This document shows positions 12,816-25,758 of a stretch of DNA of 64,000 nucleotides, in pieces; the stretch's first letter is position 1, and every line of letters starts with the position of its first letter. Below the pieces are notes generated by a model, which saw nothing but the letters and a program-made list of their open reading frames with translations, was not told the origin of the DNA and made no database searches. The position numbers were made by a program, and so were the translations under genes. The stretch is from Lichtheimia corymbifera B2541 (taxonomy: Eukaryota > Mucoromycota > Mucoromycetes > Mucorales > Lichtheimiaceae), in NCBI GenBank assembly GCA_000697475.1, contig JNEU01000926.1, positions 1-64,000 on the forward strand, written 5' to 3'.

Positions 12816-14093
12816 GGCTATCTCCACAACACTATACCATCTTTTCATCTGCATTTCTCCACACACACACTCACACATCCATCCATTCACATCCCACATT
12901 CCTCCTTACTATTAATTTATTGCAAAAGAGACTTGCTCCATTGTATATACCTGCTTTCGTCCACCGCTACCACCTCCACCATCACCCATCCAACTTGCTC
13001 CTCCTCTTCCTCCTCATCTCACCTCAACCCCTTGTATTAAGATACGTACATAAAAAAGGGGATTGATCATCCCACCACGCCACAACAAGTGTATAATGTC
13101 AAAAGTAAAATGATCATCCATATCATCATGTATTATAAGCATCTAGGTCATAAAGTGGTTTTCAATTGATGTTCCCAAGCACGCAAGCCAGCTATTGCTA
13201 TTGTGTAAACAATATTCACGTGGATGGGCTTTGCCAAGTTGTCCACGTGCCTCTTAAAGATCTGATTAAAGGCCCCAGCTTTATCGCATCAGCGTTTCCC
13301 CAACACGCACATTATAGAAAAATATGGATTCATGTGGTTTGAACGACCATGGGCGTTTTCTAATACGCGTTGAATCATGTGAAAAAGCGTTGTGTAGGAA
13401 TGGAGGTGTTCTAGAAAACACAAAAAGCACCCTATCAATGTCACATGACTCACATGGATATGCAATTTCCTTGGTTACCTAATATAAGAGTGACGTTTCT
13501 ATGTTATATGCCGCTTGTTTACATAATAGTAATGACGTTGCTATGGTTTCAGTCATTCGATTTTTTTATATGTTGGAGTACAGTAGTAGCCATGTAATAG
13601 TTGCTATATATGGAATACCCCAGCCAAAGTAGACAATCCCGCCAACTGAAACCTGTCATGTTGCAGGAAAAATACCATGCACTATAGCACAAGATTTTTG
13701 TATCCACGCCCAACTGGACTGTGGACGACGACATATGATCGCATAAAGAAATGCCGATGTCCGACGTCTGGATTAATTATCACATAAGCACATGAAAATG
13801 GTCACTGCGTTGTGGATTGTACCACACATGCCGCCATGCATATTACCAAGATGAAAATCTTGACTTTATGCAATGAAAGCTTTCTATCCACGGATGGTCT
13901 ATATGACGAGAAGCCCATTTATTCGGAATAATCAAAGACAAGGTTGAAAGAGAGATATGCGATATGTGTAGCATCCCGGCTATGGACCGCTGCAACAACC
14001 CCGCAAAGGCAGTCTCGGCTCTTTTTTTGGGTTCATTTTCTTTCGACTGCCAAAAACCCCATGTTATGATCTTTGCTTTTTCTTTCTTCCTGC
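12816..14093. other. Intergenic region, kinase 3' end to PKA start
   Basis: About 1.3 kb. CT- and CA-rich stretches at 12840-13020 look like 3' UTR. No supportable gene; the 61-codon minus frame at 13549-13734 has no domain. Confidence 0.5.
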
Positions 14094-16243
<2,150 letters not shown>

Positions 16244-16532
16244 TCCTTGTTTATTTAACTCGACTCTAATTCCTTTTTCTCTTTGCCTTTCTTTGCCCCC
16301 CAATCGACCTTGTATAAAGTTGCCATTTTCTTTTTCTGTTTTTTATTTCCTCATGTCGATAAGTTAATTAAAGATGATGTTACGCAAAAGTGTTGCTGTG
16401 CTTGTGTTGCCATCATGTGTGTTGCCAGTGTGCAATCCGAACGCCGCTACTATCTTGTCAATCTTTTCCCTCTTTCGTTTCCTTCCTTACGTCCAAGCTC
16501 ATCTCTTTCTTCATTAACACCGACACCACTCC

Positions 16533-17959
16533 ATGATTCCAGCTCGAGGTCCTGTATTACGGTTACTCTTGTTGGCTGCCTTGTTGGTCATCGCCTATCA
16601 AATCTACAGCGTCATGACAGGTGCTCCTCCACCCAATCGTATATCCATCTTTGAGCAATCTTCTTTCGACAATGAATCCTCGGCTACGACAGCACCTATT
16701 CAGCAACTGCATCGGTTACCTTGGTATAAGCAGTCCTATAAGGCTATCAGCAAAGCAGCGTTCGACCCAGATCATGCATTCACCACTGAGCACTTGACGA
16801 CCGAGGAGCGACGAGCATTACAGGAACGGATGGTGGGCATAGCACAGTCCATGGCACAAGAGGCATTCGGCAACAAGTATGATGGACGTATCCCTGGTAC
16901 AATTCTTGATACTCAAGATCAAGTGGATGCTATGCGATCGTTGGTGAATTGTTGGACACGTGGGCATTGGGTGAAGAGCAGCAGCAGCAGCAGTAATCGT
17001 ACGCCGTTACTTCGTCACTTTCAAGATCCGTTGTATGGCAGTTGTGATGCCAAGTTTTACAAGACACATGGAAAAAATGAGCAACGTGAAGCTGTCAAGT
17101 ACACGTGGGAACCTTCATGTCCGTTACCAATGACAACCATTGATCCACAACAGTGGTGCGGTGGTGCTCTAAAAGGCCGGAATCTTATGCTTGTCGGTGA
17201 TCTTGCTCAATATCAAATGCATGAAATATTACTTGACGCATTACGTGATGGACCTGTTGTATGCTATGGTGAATTGAATTGCAAAGGTAGGATACGTAAA
17301 TAGAGAGGAAAGAAGGAAGGAAGAGAGAGAGGCTGATAGGGCTTTTTTTAGAGCATACGATATGCAATGAACCCAAAGCAAGTTATTTACGCTATTTCCG
17401 CAATGACGTGGTATCGATTGCACGCAAAGTGGACAAGCAATATGGACACCCATCGATGGATATAGTCGAATGGCCTTTTATGGCGAACTTTATTTTACGT
17501 GAATACGACATTTTTATCTTGAATCGCAGCCCGGTGGTCGAGGACGATACCAACTTTGCTCGCCAATTGACACAAACACTCGCATCATTACGAAAGAGCA
17601 AACCACGTGCACTTATCATTTACCGATCCTCAGCTATTGGTCATCCCCATTGTGACGATGCTGATGGCCCACTTGAACAACCCTTGGATGATGAGCAACA
17701 ACGTCAGTTACCCTATGGATGGAGTGAATATGATCGTAGGAATGCCATAGCGCGTACCATTGTGGAAGCAGCAGGCGGATTATTCATTGATCTTGGTGCA
17801 TTGGCTAATCTGAGACCTGATGGTCATATTGGTGGTCAAGATTGTTTGCGCTATTGTATTCCAGGACCATTAGACGCATGGGTGACGATCCTGTATAATG
17901 TCATGCTCGGCTTGGAAGGTGCATTACCACTACCAGAAGATAACAATCTCATTTCATAA
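16533..17959 (+). CDS. PC-esterase-fold type II membrane protein, catalytic residues not conserved
   Basis: Two exons give about 453 residues. Residues 8-27 form a single N-terminal membrane anchor (LRLLLLAALLVIAYQIYSVM), so the rest should face the secretory lumen. The domain has PC-esterase/TBL-like landmarks: a CWTRGHWV block, LMLVGDLAQYQMHEILL where family members have the GDS motif, and RPDGHIGGQDCLRYCIPGP where they have DCxHWCLPG. Such proteins usually O-acetylate polysaccharides. Here the GDS serine position is Leu and the DxxH histidine is Arg (codon CGC). The fold assignment is from family knowledge; loss of activity is inference. The intron before E252 (GTAGGA...TTTTTTTAG) keeps frame. 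Confidence 0.8.
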
Positions 17960-18028
17960 TCTCTTCTTCTCTCATTTACACGCATAAAACTATTCGCATT
18001 GCATTTTCTCCTATATATGCGCAGGTCG

Positions 18029-18120
18029 CTCTCTCTCTCTCTCTCTCTCTCCCATCCCATCCCATATCATATCATGCAAAAGAACCACCATCACTTGTCA
18101 TACCACACACACACACACAC
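18029..18120. repeat. CT and CA microsatellites
   Basis: A (CT)n run at about 18029-18051 is followed by a (CA)n run at 18103-18120. Both lie between the convergent 3' ends of the PC-esterase-fold and EF-hand genes. Confidence 0.8.
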
Positions 18121-18154
18121 ATAAATAAAGACTGATTCATCATTTTCCAAATTC

Positions 18155-18713
18155 TTATTGACCACCGTTGCCATGATACAATTGACTTTGTAGATACTCC
18201 TCCCATGAAATTCTACCACTATTGCTGGAGATTAGTACCCAAGATCATAGATCCAATACTTTCACTATACTTACTCTCCATTAAGATCGTCCTCTTCCAA
18301 CACATGGTCCACCATAGCAGTAATCTCATCCAATGCCACATAGCGAGTTGGGTCGTCTTCCTCATCCTCATCAAAGTCGGTAAAGGCTGCACGTAACTCA
18401 TGGCCATCGAGGTGTCCGTCATTGTTGGTGTCATGCAGCACGAATAAATAGTACACGAGCTCGTTTTCACTCAGTTTGGCCTGTGGATCTTGACCGTCTT
18501 TTGCCATGGACTTGATGTGTTCCATAATGTGTCTGGAGTCCATCTTAGCAATGGGTGTGATTGTCAACTGGACCTGTTTCATACTTACTGTTGGTTGGTC
18601 TTGTCGTCGCCATAGTTAGAGTGTCCAGGTTGCTCATAGCGGTGGGTCCCAGGACCTGCTAGAACAAGACCTAATAAACAGGTGATAGAAACCAAAAGGA
18701 CGAGTAGACGCAT
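18155..18713 (-). CDS. MCFD2-like secretory-pathway EF-hand protein
   Basis: A small secreted-pathway protein of about 140 residues in three exons. It begins with a signal peptide (MRLLVLLVSITCLLGLVLAG). The first intron is 56 bases (GTAAGT...CTCCAG with CTAAG before it) and the second ends TACTAATCTCCAG; both are needed to keep frame. EF-hand 1 is DTNNDGHLDGHE within an LDGHEL context. EF-hand 2 is completed only by the last exon (NGDNSGRISWEE). The spacing and the VLEEDDLNGDNSG block match MCFD2, which in animals partners LMAN1/ERGIC-53 as an ER-to-Golgi cargo receptor. The cargo role here is inference. Without the last intron the product would lose half of EF-hand 2. Confidence 0.8.
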
Positions 18714-19027
18714 AAGATGATGTATTGTGAAGAGTGAAGAAGAAAGAGAATGAAATCTATGCGAGGAGCTGCCAATGACAAGCTGCAATGTGGAGCTGTA
18801 TTCACCCAGCCCAGCGCACGCATGTTTTTTTGCACCACCACCACCACTTTAGTATTATCATTACCGCAATCAAATGAAACAAGTAAATATGTTGTTTTAT
18901 ACATGTGAAGAAGAATGGTATGACGAGGAATACAATATCTACTACTATATGCGTGTTGTTGTATATATATATTGCGTGTGCTTGTGTGTGTGGTAAAAGA
19001 AGAGGAAGACATTGATGATGGTGTGAT
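18714..19027. other. Intergenic region, EF-hand gene start to dehydrogenase stop
   Basis: About 310 bases with AT-rich and TG-repeat stretches (18955-18992). It holds the EF-hand gene promoter and the dehydrogenase 3' UTR; nothing else is seen. Confidence 0.5.
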
Positions 19028-20117
19028 TTACTGTTCGTTGGGTCGAACACAGACCTTGAGACCTGAACCATCCAAAAACACCTTCCATGCTTCATCGAAT
19101 TGATCCAAGGTGAATGAATGAGTGATGAGGCTTCCCCAATCAAGCTTGTTTTCGGCAAGCACCTTGATAGCGCGCTCCATACCATAAGGGTTGGTATAAG
19201 TGGACTTGATGGTGAGCTCACGGCGGTATACGTTGAAGGGTGAAACAGGGATGGTGACATCAGGTTTGGCAACACCAACCCACACCACGGTACCTCCAGC
19301 CTTTGCACAATTGACAGCAAGTTCCATAGTCTGAGGACGACCCACACATTCAAATACCACATCAAAACCATCACCCATGCAAGGATCACCCAACTGGAGC
19401 TCCTCAGGATCCAATACTTCAGCAGCACCAAAAGCCAAGGCCTTTTCACGACGCATTTTGCTAGGTTCGACCACAGTGACACGACCACCAGCAAGACTTG
19501 CAAGACCAAGCGTCATTAAACCAATAGGACCAGCACCCATCACCAGCACTTGATCACCCGTCTTGATGCTACCGGTATCCACAGCATGGATCACACACGA
19601 CAAGGGTTCAGCCAAACTTGCTGTCACAGGACCCACTGATTGAGGAACAGGGAAAACAGCTTCTGCAGGTGCAGCCATGTACTTTGCCATACCACCATTG
19701 ACAGAGACACCCAAACAAATAAGCTTGGGGCACAAGTGGTATTTCTTGTTGCGGCAAAAAGTGCAAGCGTGACAAGGAATGTTGGGATCAATGGCTACCA
19801 AGTCGCCTTGCTTGACAGTGGTCACCGTGTCAGGATGGATTTGCTCCACAAAGCCTGCATTTTCGTGTCCAATAGTCACTTTATGGGTTGCGTGTGGAGT
19901 CTCACCCTTGCAAATATGCAAATCCGTGCCTATCATCATCCCATGTTATAAAGGGTCTACATGACAACAAAAAAGGGTTGGACTTACCACAAATGCCAGA
20001 AGCAGTGACTCGTACAAGAATATAACCAGGCTTGAGTTCTGGGATTTGCTTGTCAACAGTAGAAATGGTACCGGTGGTTTCCCAGCTTGCAACCTTCATT
20101 GTCGTGGATGGAGCCAT
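19028..20117 (-). CDS. Zinc-dependent medium-chain alcohol/polyol dehydrogenase
   Basis: A medium-chain dehydrogenase/reductase of about 343 residues in two exons, oxidising an alcohol or polyol with NAD(P)+. The catalytic zinc ligands are the Cys in ASGICGTDLH, created exactly across the intron, and the His of TIGHENAG. The structural zinc site is CHACTFCRNKKYHLC, with four Cys. The Rossmann motif is VLVMGAGPIGLMTLGLA. The sequence resembles the sorbitol/arabinitol/threonine dehydrogenase group, but the substrate cannot be read from the sequence. There is no targeting signal, so it is probably cytosolic. A TATATAAAC box lies about 80 bases upstream. Confidence 0.9.
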
Positions 20118-20191
20118 GGTTGTATATATATTATAAAAGTGTGTGTGAACGAGAAAACAAGTAATGCTCTATGTGGGGTGGGGGAAGGTGG

Positions 20192-20200
20192 TTTATATAG
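20192..20200 (-). promoter_or_regulatory. TATA box of the dehydrogenase gene
   Basis: On the minus strand this reads CTATATAAAC, about 80 bases before ATG 20117, a spacing typical of fungal TATA promoters. Confidence 0.5.
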
Positions 20201-20682
20201 TCAAATGGAGGAGTCGGCAAGCAAGCGGGCATAGCCTGGAACGGTAATTTGACTTACGGGGAAGTTGCTTGCAGGAAAAGGAAGTTAGGTGAAACTCAGA
20301 ACTCTCCACATTGCCGTTCCATTCTTATTTGATCAAGCCACCACCTGCAGCATTTAGGCTCGTCGCTTTTTCCTTTACACTGCCATATTTGGTCATCAAG
20401 ATCGCCACCCCCGGAAGGACAACCCCCCTTTTTTTTCCCAGCCAGCTCAAAAACTTTCCGCTGCTCCATATTGCCATTTTACCCCGTTCTTTATGTATGT
20501 TTCAGGTCCATTAATGTGTGTGAGAATGAGCGGATTGTTATTAGAAATATACAACATGTATGTGAAAACTATATAAAACAAAAGATGGACAAGGTGGGTG
20601 AGGGGATGTGGGTGTACTATGCAGCGGGAAAAATCAGGATGAATGAAGATTGGGGGTATAGTTTCTTTTGTGTCCTGCTAGC
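20201..20682. other. Intergenic, dehydrogenase promoter and regulator 3' end
   Basis: About 480 bases with no supportable gene. Short frames at 20311-20686 lack domains. Confidence 0.5.
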
Positions 20683-22884
20683 TTAGTTCATATATCGTGA
20701 TACATCTTCAAACACCGTGACGCTATCCAATGGGTCGGACGTGTTGGCAGGACGATAATACTGTGCTCGAGGTTGTAATTCTCTGTCAAACATCATCACG
20801 CCTGTGTACATATTGTTGGCCATTTTGATGCTGCGTCGACGAATACTCTCATCCTCCTCTGCTGCCCTTTGTGTTGTTCTCGGTGGTTGTTGTGGCTGTT
20901 GCTGCTGCTGCTGCTGCTGCTGCTGTTGTTGTTGTTGTTCATGCATAACGTTGTTGTTATTGACTTGAGAAGGCGATGCATAAAGGACGTGTTCAATATC
21001 ATTGATAAGCACCATACAAATTGGATCTTTCCACTTGACTTCGGCCATCTTGCGTAAGACATGTCGTGCATGATTGAGACCATGTTTGGCTCGACCCGTG
21101 ATTAAATCATCGCCATACTCTGTGCAATACATCAGAATCTCAATCGATCGTTTCAAGTCGCCAGGCCATGTTTGACAAGGTGCAAATGACAGCACAGCCC
21201 GTCGTAGTCGCAACATCTCGGTGGAATATTCAATCATGTCCAAAATGGCTTGTCGCTCCAAGGGTGATATGATGGCTGCATCTTGATGTGGACAAAAGTG
21301 ATGTAATATCAAACATGTATTGGTGCAGAATTCCATGCTTGCAGCTAGCCTTGATTCTTCGAGAGCTGTCATGGAGAGGGATCCACTGTTGTTGTTGTTG
21401 TTGTTGTTGTTGTTGCCATGACAAGATAGGGTTGAAGGCGATGTACCATCCGCGCTCTTGATCAGTTCAGGTATACGTGCTTTCCAATCATAGAGTGTAG
21501 CCTTGACATTGTCATACATGTGTTCAGTGAGCAATTCTCCACGATCCAAAGTAGTCTCGATTTCTCGAACAATACGACGACGAATGATCCACAATTCAAG
21601 CACATGACCCCATTCCAAGGCACCAGCAACTTCATCGGGCTCGTCCAGCGAGCAAGGTGTAGGTCGTACCAATCGTGATAACGCATCAAGATCATCTGAA
21701 TTAGGACTGAGCATCGACTTTGCAATGGCACCTGATTCATGTAGGAAATGATCAATCTGAAAGAGATACCACCATAACCGATTTTCCAACTCTATCGTAT
21801 CACCCGCACCACCATCGTCACCATCATCTCTTGTACGAGGTCGAATATCCAATGCTGTCGCCATGCGTACTGCGAGTGTATGAAATGTCGCCTTTTGCTC
21901 CATTGAGAATACAGTTGTCATGTTACATAAGCACAAGGCAAAGATGCGATCAATGTTGGGTTCGTCAAAGTAATCTCCAAGGGCATCCCGAGTCATATGC
22001 GCAAGACGATGCTGTATCATATCCAGAATCTTACTATCTTGCTCCTGAGTAATGCTGGCAGGTCGATGGTGTATCAGCAAATGTCGACACCAAAATGTGC
22101 CAATGGCCAAGGCGAATACATCTTCTTGAGGGTTCTCCAAATTGTTGTACCATGCGTGTATTACCCGTCGTGGTCGCACAGGATAATAATGGTTCATGCA
22201 TTCAACAAAGTAATGGATACAATCATCAATGATGGTAGATAATGTCGAATAAAACGTTGGCCACTCGATGCGTATGTTGTTTTGTTGTTGCTGCTGCTGC
22301 TGTTGTTGCTGATCCTCATCCATGCCATTGTCGCTGTTGGTACCCGAAGAGGAGGAACAAGTGATGGAAGGCCAAATCGTCTCGGCATACAATTCACTGT
22401 GATACTTGATATAAGGATGCAATACTCGTCGTCGTCGTACTATTGCACTTCCTCTCGATGTATTATCATGATTACTGAGATCGGGTGAAGAGTCCAAAGT
22501 CGATTGAAATGCAAGTTCGCCGAGTGTTTGTAAAAAGTCTCTCAAGTCGTGGACGCTGTCCAAGTTGATGGAAATGGTATTATCGGGTTGTATCTCGACA
22601 TGCCACTGATTGGTATTGATAAGGTTGAGTATCTGCGGCAAATACGGCGACGATGGCTGTAAAAGTTGAACATCTTGAGTCCATTCTGGCAATGGCGGGG
22701 AAGGCGACGACGGTGATACTACCACACTGGATTCTGAAGAAGAAGAAGACTGGATAGCTTGTTCTGGTGAAAACGACTGTTCTTGGCTGTCATTGGGTGG
22801 TTTGATTCGTCGAGTCTTGGGTCTTCGAGGTCGAGTGCCGTTTATTCTGACACCATTGTGGGGACCTAGAATGATTTGTGCCAT
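20683..22884 (-). CDS. Fungal transcription-factor-domain protein (no Zn2Cys6 seen)
   Basis: An uninterrupted frame of 733 residues from the second in-frame ATG, which has the better leader; a first ATG at 22920 would add 12. A basic N-terminus (RPRRPKTRRIKPP) precedes a Ser-rich stretch. The middle has the signature of the fungal-specific transcription factor (MHR) domain: LCLCNMTTVFSMEQKATFHT, LAVRMATALDI and ENRLWWYLFQIDHF. Poly-Q runs occur near residues 210 and 660, with a poly-N run between. The Cys6 zinc cluster that normally sits at the N-terminus is absent, unless an upstream exon supplies it. Likely a nuclear regulator; target genes unknown. Confidence 0.8.
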   Translation of the reverse strand: MAQIILGPHNGVRINGTRPRRPKTRRIKPPNDSQEQSFSPEQAIQSSSSSESSVVVSPSSPSPPLPEWTQDVQLLQPSSPYLPQILNLINTNQWHVEIQPDNTISINLDSVHDLRDFLQTLGELAFQSTLDSSPDLSNHDNTSRGSAIVRRRRVLHPYIKYHSELYAETIWPSITCSSSSGTNSDNGMDEDQQQQQQQQQQNNIRIEWPTFYSTLSTIIDDCIHYFVECMNHYYPVRPRRVIHAWYNNLENPQEDVFALAIGTFWCRHLLIHHRPASITQEQDSKILDMIQHRLAHMTRDALGDYFDEPNIDRIFALCLCNMTTVFSMEQKATFHTLAVRMATALDIRPRTRDDGDDGGAGDTIELENRLWWYLFQIDHFLHESGAIAKSMLSPNSDDLDALSRLVRPTPCSLDEPDEVAGALEWGHVLELWIIRRRIVREIETTLDRGELLTEHMYDNVKATLYDWKARIPELIKSADGTSPSTLSCHGNNNNNNNNNSGSLSMTALEESRLAASMEFCTNTCLILHHFCPHQDAAIISPLERQAILDMIEYSTEMLRLRRAVLSFAPCQTWPGDLKRSIEILMYCTEYGDDLITGRAKHGLNHARHVLRKMAEVKWKDPICMVLINDIEHVLYASPSQVNNNNVMHEQQQQQQQQQQQQQQPQQPPRTTQRAAEEDESIRRRSIKMANNMYTGVMMFDRELQPRAQYYRPANTSDPLDSVTVFEDVSRYMN

Positions 22885-23523
22885 GTGGAAACGAAAGAAA
22901 AGCGAGCTTGTTTCAAGCACACTCCGCCTTTAAAGCTGGCAAGTTCATTTTGGCTTGCTTGCCCATTACTTCCATGTAGCCTTATATCTTCCTTACCCAT
23001 AACCAATAAAGATCACATACTGAAAGCTTCCTATGTATACCCATCATTACCCTATGGAATACGCTTCTCAAAAACCATTTATAGTCGTTGATGGGAGAGC
23101 TTAACGAATACCATCTAATCTTATATGACCAACATCGCTCCTCTTCGATCTTTAATATATATGTGTGTGACGACAAATCCCCTCGACTTTAGAAACAAAA
23201 ACAAGACATCCAACCCATATGTATATTTCCATGGTGTTGCATAGTGTGCAAGATCCACATATCATCTGGAGATAAAAGAGTGGCATATAATAATGGCACT
23301 TGATCCACGCGACATAATGAAACAGGATTGCGGCAGGAACAAATGAAAAGAAGACGACTTTTTATAAATAATGATTGAGGATCTCGTAGTACTTTTACTA
23401 TCTATCATTAATGAAGGATACTGTATGAGGCGAGGAGTGGTTGCAGTAGTGGCGGCATCTGGGCTTGAATAAAATATTGGTTGCAAGAGACGAGGTAGCA
23501 AAGTCCTCTTGCATCGATCCAAC
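22885..23523. other. Divergent intergenic region, regulator / poly(A) polymerase
   Basis: About 640 bases between two divergent starts. Short minus frames at 23262-23749 overlap the poly(A) polymerase exon and are shadows. TATA-like ATATATATG occurs near 23155. Confidence 0.5.
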
Positions 23524-25310
23524 ATGGGCAGGAAAAGCAGAAAGAAACAAAAGACAAGAGCACAGAGGAATTCAGCAGACTCTCCAGGATGGGAATCAGC
23601 AACCGATCGCAACGACCTGATGAGTGGAGGAGAAGGCAGCAACAGCAATCGTGATAGCCGTCAGAGTTCACCTGGAGCCGTCGATCGCACCGATGATCAA
23701 GCCATCGCAAGTAAGATCTCGCCTCGTTATCATAAAGAACAATAGCCACGTTGATATTGATTGAATATTGTAGATGGGGATGACTTTATCTCTCTCAGCG
23801 TGGGTGACGATGAAGATAACAAAAAGAACGATTCTCGACAAGCCAAACGTCGAAGGGAACGAGAGCGTGTGAAGGAGAATCGCAAACGCAAACGTGCCTA
23901 TGACTCGGACAGCGAAGATGATGATGGAATTAGTGCTTTCCCATGGTTGGAATGGATGCCAGATACCGTGCCTGGACCTCTAAATGTCGATAAGCTGTAA
24001 GTATATGGAGGTGGTGGTACAAGAATCACAGTATGTCCCCTGATGATGCATGCTGCTTTAGGTTTGATCAAGAAGTGCAAAGCATTGTGCGTTATTTGGA
24101 ACCTACAAAAGGCGAAAAGACTTTACGTGATTTCCTTGTATATCGCATCAAAGAGACTATCGAATCAGCGTTTCCTGGATCAGAAGTGGAAGTATTTGGA
24201 AGCTTTGCCACAGACATGTATCTGCCAAATAGGTAAGGTCTTTTACTTGCTCAAGGTTGATAATACTGATGCATTCCTCTTTAGTGATATTGATATGGTA
24301 GTCCAAGGATCAGGTGTCAACTTGAAACTTATTGCCAGGCGATTAGAGAGAGCAGGCATTGCAGACAATATGCAAATGATTTTACATGCACAGGTAGGCT
24401 TGTGTGGGAGAACGGTTCATACTTTGGGGATATGTAATCATGACATCTTGTTTATTTAGGTGCCGGTCATCAAATTTGAAGATTCCCTTACCAGGATCAA
24501 GGTGGATATCATCACAGACTCTGATTCAGGCGTATCAGCTGCAGAATGCATCACGTCAATGATGCGGAAGCAACCAGGCCTAAGGCCGTTGACATTGTTG
24601 ATCAAGCATTATCTCATGTTGAAGGGGCTCAATGAAGTATTTTCTGGTGGAATGGGAGGTTATGCCATTGTTTGTATGGTGATGAGCTTCTTGCAGGTGA
24701 GCACACTGGCGTCATACATATGTATTGCATGAACTTATCCTTACCCGTTGCAGATGCATCCCAAGATATCCACGGGTCAGATCGATCCACTCAAGAACTT
24801 ATCGACACTGTTGATTGAATTCTTCCAGCTCTATGGTTTACTGTTCAATTTGGAAGACGTTGGCATATGTGTGAAAGGAAAAGGGCAATACTTTGAAAAG
24901 GTAAGATGGCGTGATTGAGTTACGTGATGGTGATTCAATGGATTACTGATTTATATGCATTGTAGAGGAATATTCTCAGCCGACAAGGTCGACCTCTATT
25001 TACCATCCGTGACCCCATGAACCTCAACAATGACCTTGGTATGAAGTCATACAATGCCTATTCAGTGGTTCGCCAATTCCGATTCGCATACTCCAGCATG
25101 ACATTTAAGATATTTGATCTCGAAGAAAACAGCCACAATCATCACCGCTATTATCCGCGCAAAGACGTTTCACTTTCAATATTATCAAAAGCGTTCTGTA
25201 TTCCAACAAGCATGGTGGAACTACGTGCACAGATCGATAAGTTGTTCAAGTCACGGACATGGGAGCAAGATCCAGATGCAAAGCCGTTCCTTGAATCCTT
25301 ACAAGAATAA
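23524..25310 (+). CDS. TRF4/Cid14-type non-canonical poly(A) polymerase
   Basis: A nuclear nucleotidyltransferase of the TRAMP type, which adds short A-tails that mark RNAs for exosome decay or processing. Seven exons, all GT-AG and in frame. The N-terminus is very basic and acidic by turns (KRRRERERVKENRKRKRAY, then DSDSEDDD), fitting nuclear localisation. FPWLEWMP precedes the catalytic domain. The active site is VFGSFATDMYLPNSDIDMVV, with GS and the DxD pair assembled across an intron. The central domain contains LRPLTLLIKHYLMLKGLNEV and GGMGGYAIVCMVMSFLQMHP. The PAP-associated domain includes FQLYGLLFNLEDVGI and LFTIRDPMNLNNDLG. Length and order match TRF4/PAPD5. Confidence 0.93.
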
Positions 25311-25408
25311 TGCAACCTACTCAAATTCCCCATCAGCCTTGTATATAATGTCTGCCTGTTGATATTTCCTTTTTAACCCACACCATAAACGAATCAAAAT
25401 TTGGATAC

Positions 25409-25416
25409 TATAAAAG
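25409..25416 (+). promoter_or_regulatory. TATA box of the small orphan gene
   Basis: TATAAAAG lies 74 bases before ATG 25483, a good distance for a fungal promoter. It supports the small ORF as a real gene. Confidence 0.5.
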
Positions 25417-25482
25417 TTAATGCCTTTGCATTACTCTGAATCTTTTATCTTTCTCACTCTTTCTTCTTCTTTTACCATCATC

Positions 25483-25758
25483 ATGTCGTGTACTGCTGAA
25501 ACTGCTCACCAAGAATTAACATGCTGCTCTTCCACTGTCGACAGATATTGCATCCTTGATCATGACGGCACCGTTATCGCATCTGCAACCGATTACGTCC
25601 CTACTACAAGTATCAATGAATGGCTTCAACGCAGCCCCAATGCTACAGCTACTCTGACACTCTTTGATGGTGACACCATTGATCTCCCTGTTTACACGCT
25701 TCGTCGCCGAAATGCAGTCGTTGCCAACCTACCAGATGCTCCCTCAATGACACCATGA
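25483..25758 (+). CDS. Small hypothetical protein (91 aa)
   Basis: Not recognised. The 91-residue frame begins MSCTAETAHQEL, followed by CILDHDGTVIASATDYVPTT, NEWLQRSPNATATLTLFDG and a short Arg-rich patch (LRRRN). It has no signal peptide or membrane segment. A frame extending 21 codons upstream is less likely, because a TATA box and CT-rich leader place transcription start just before ATG 25483. The regular Asp/Gly/Thr pattern suggests a small globular beta-rich domain, which is speculation. Confidence 0.55.
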   Translation: MSCTAETAHQELTCCSSTVDRYCILDHDGTVIASATDYVPTTSINEWLQRSPNATATLTLFDGDTIDLPVYTLRRRNAVVANLPDAPSMTP

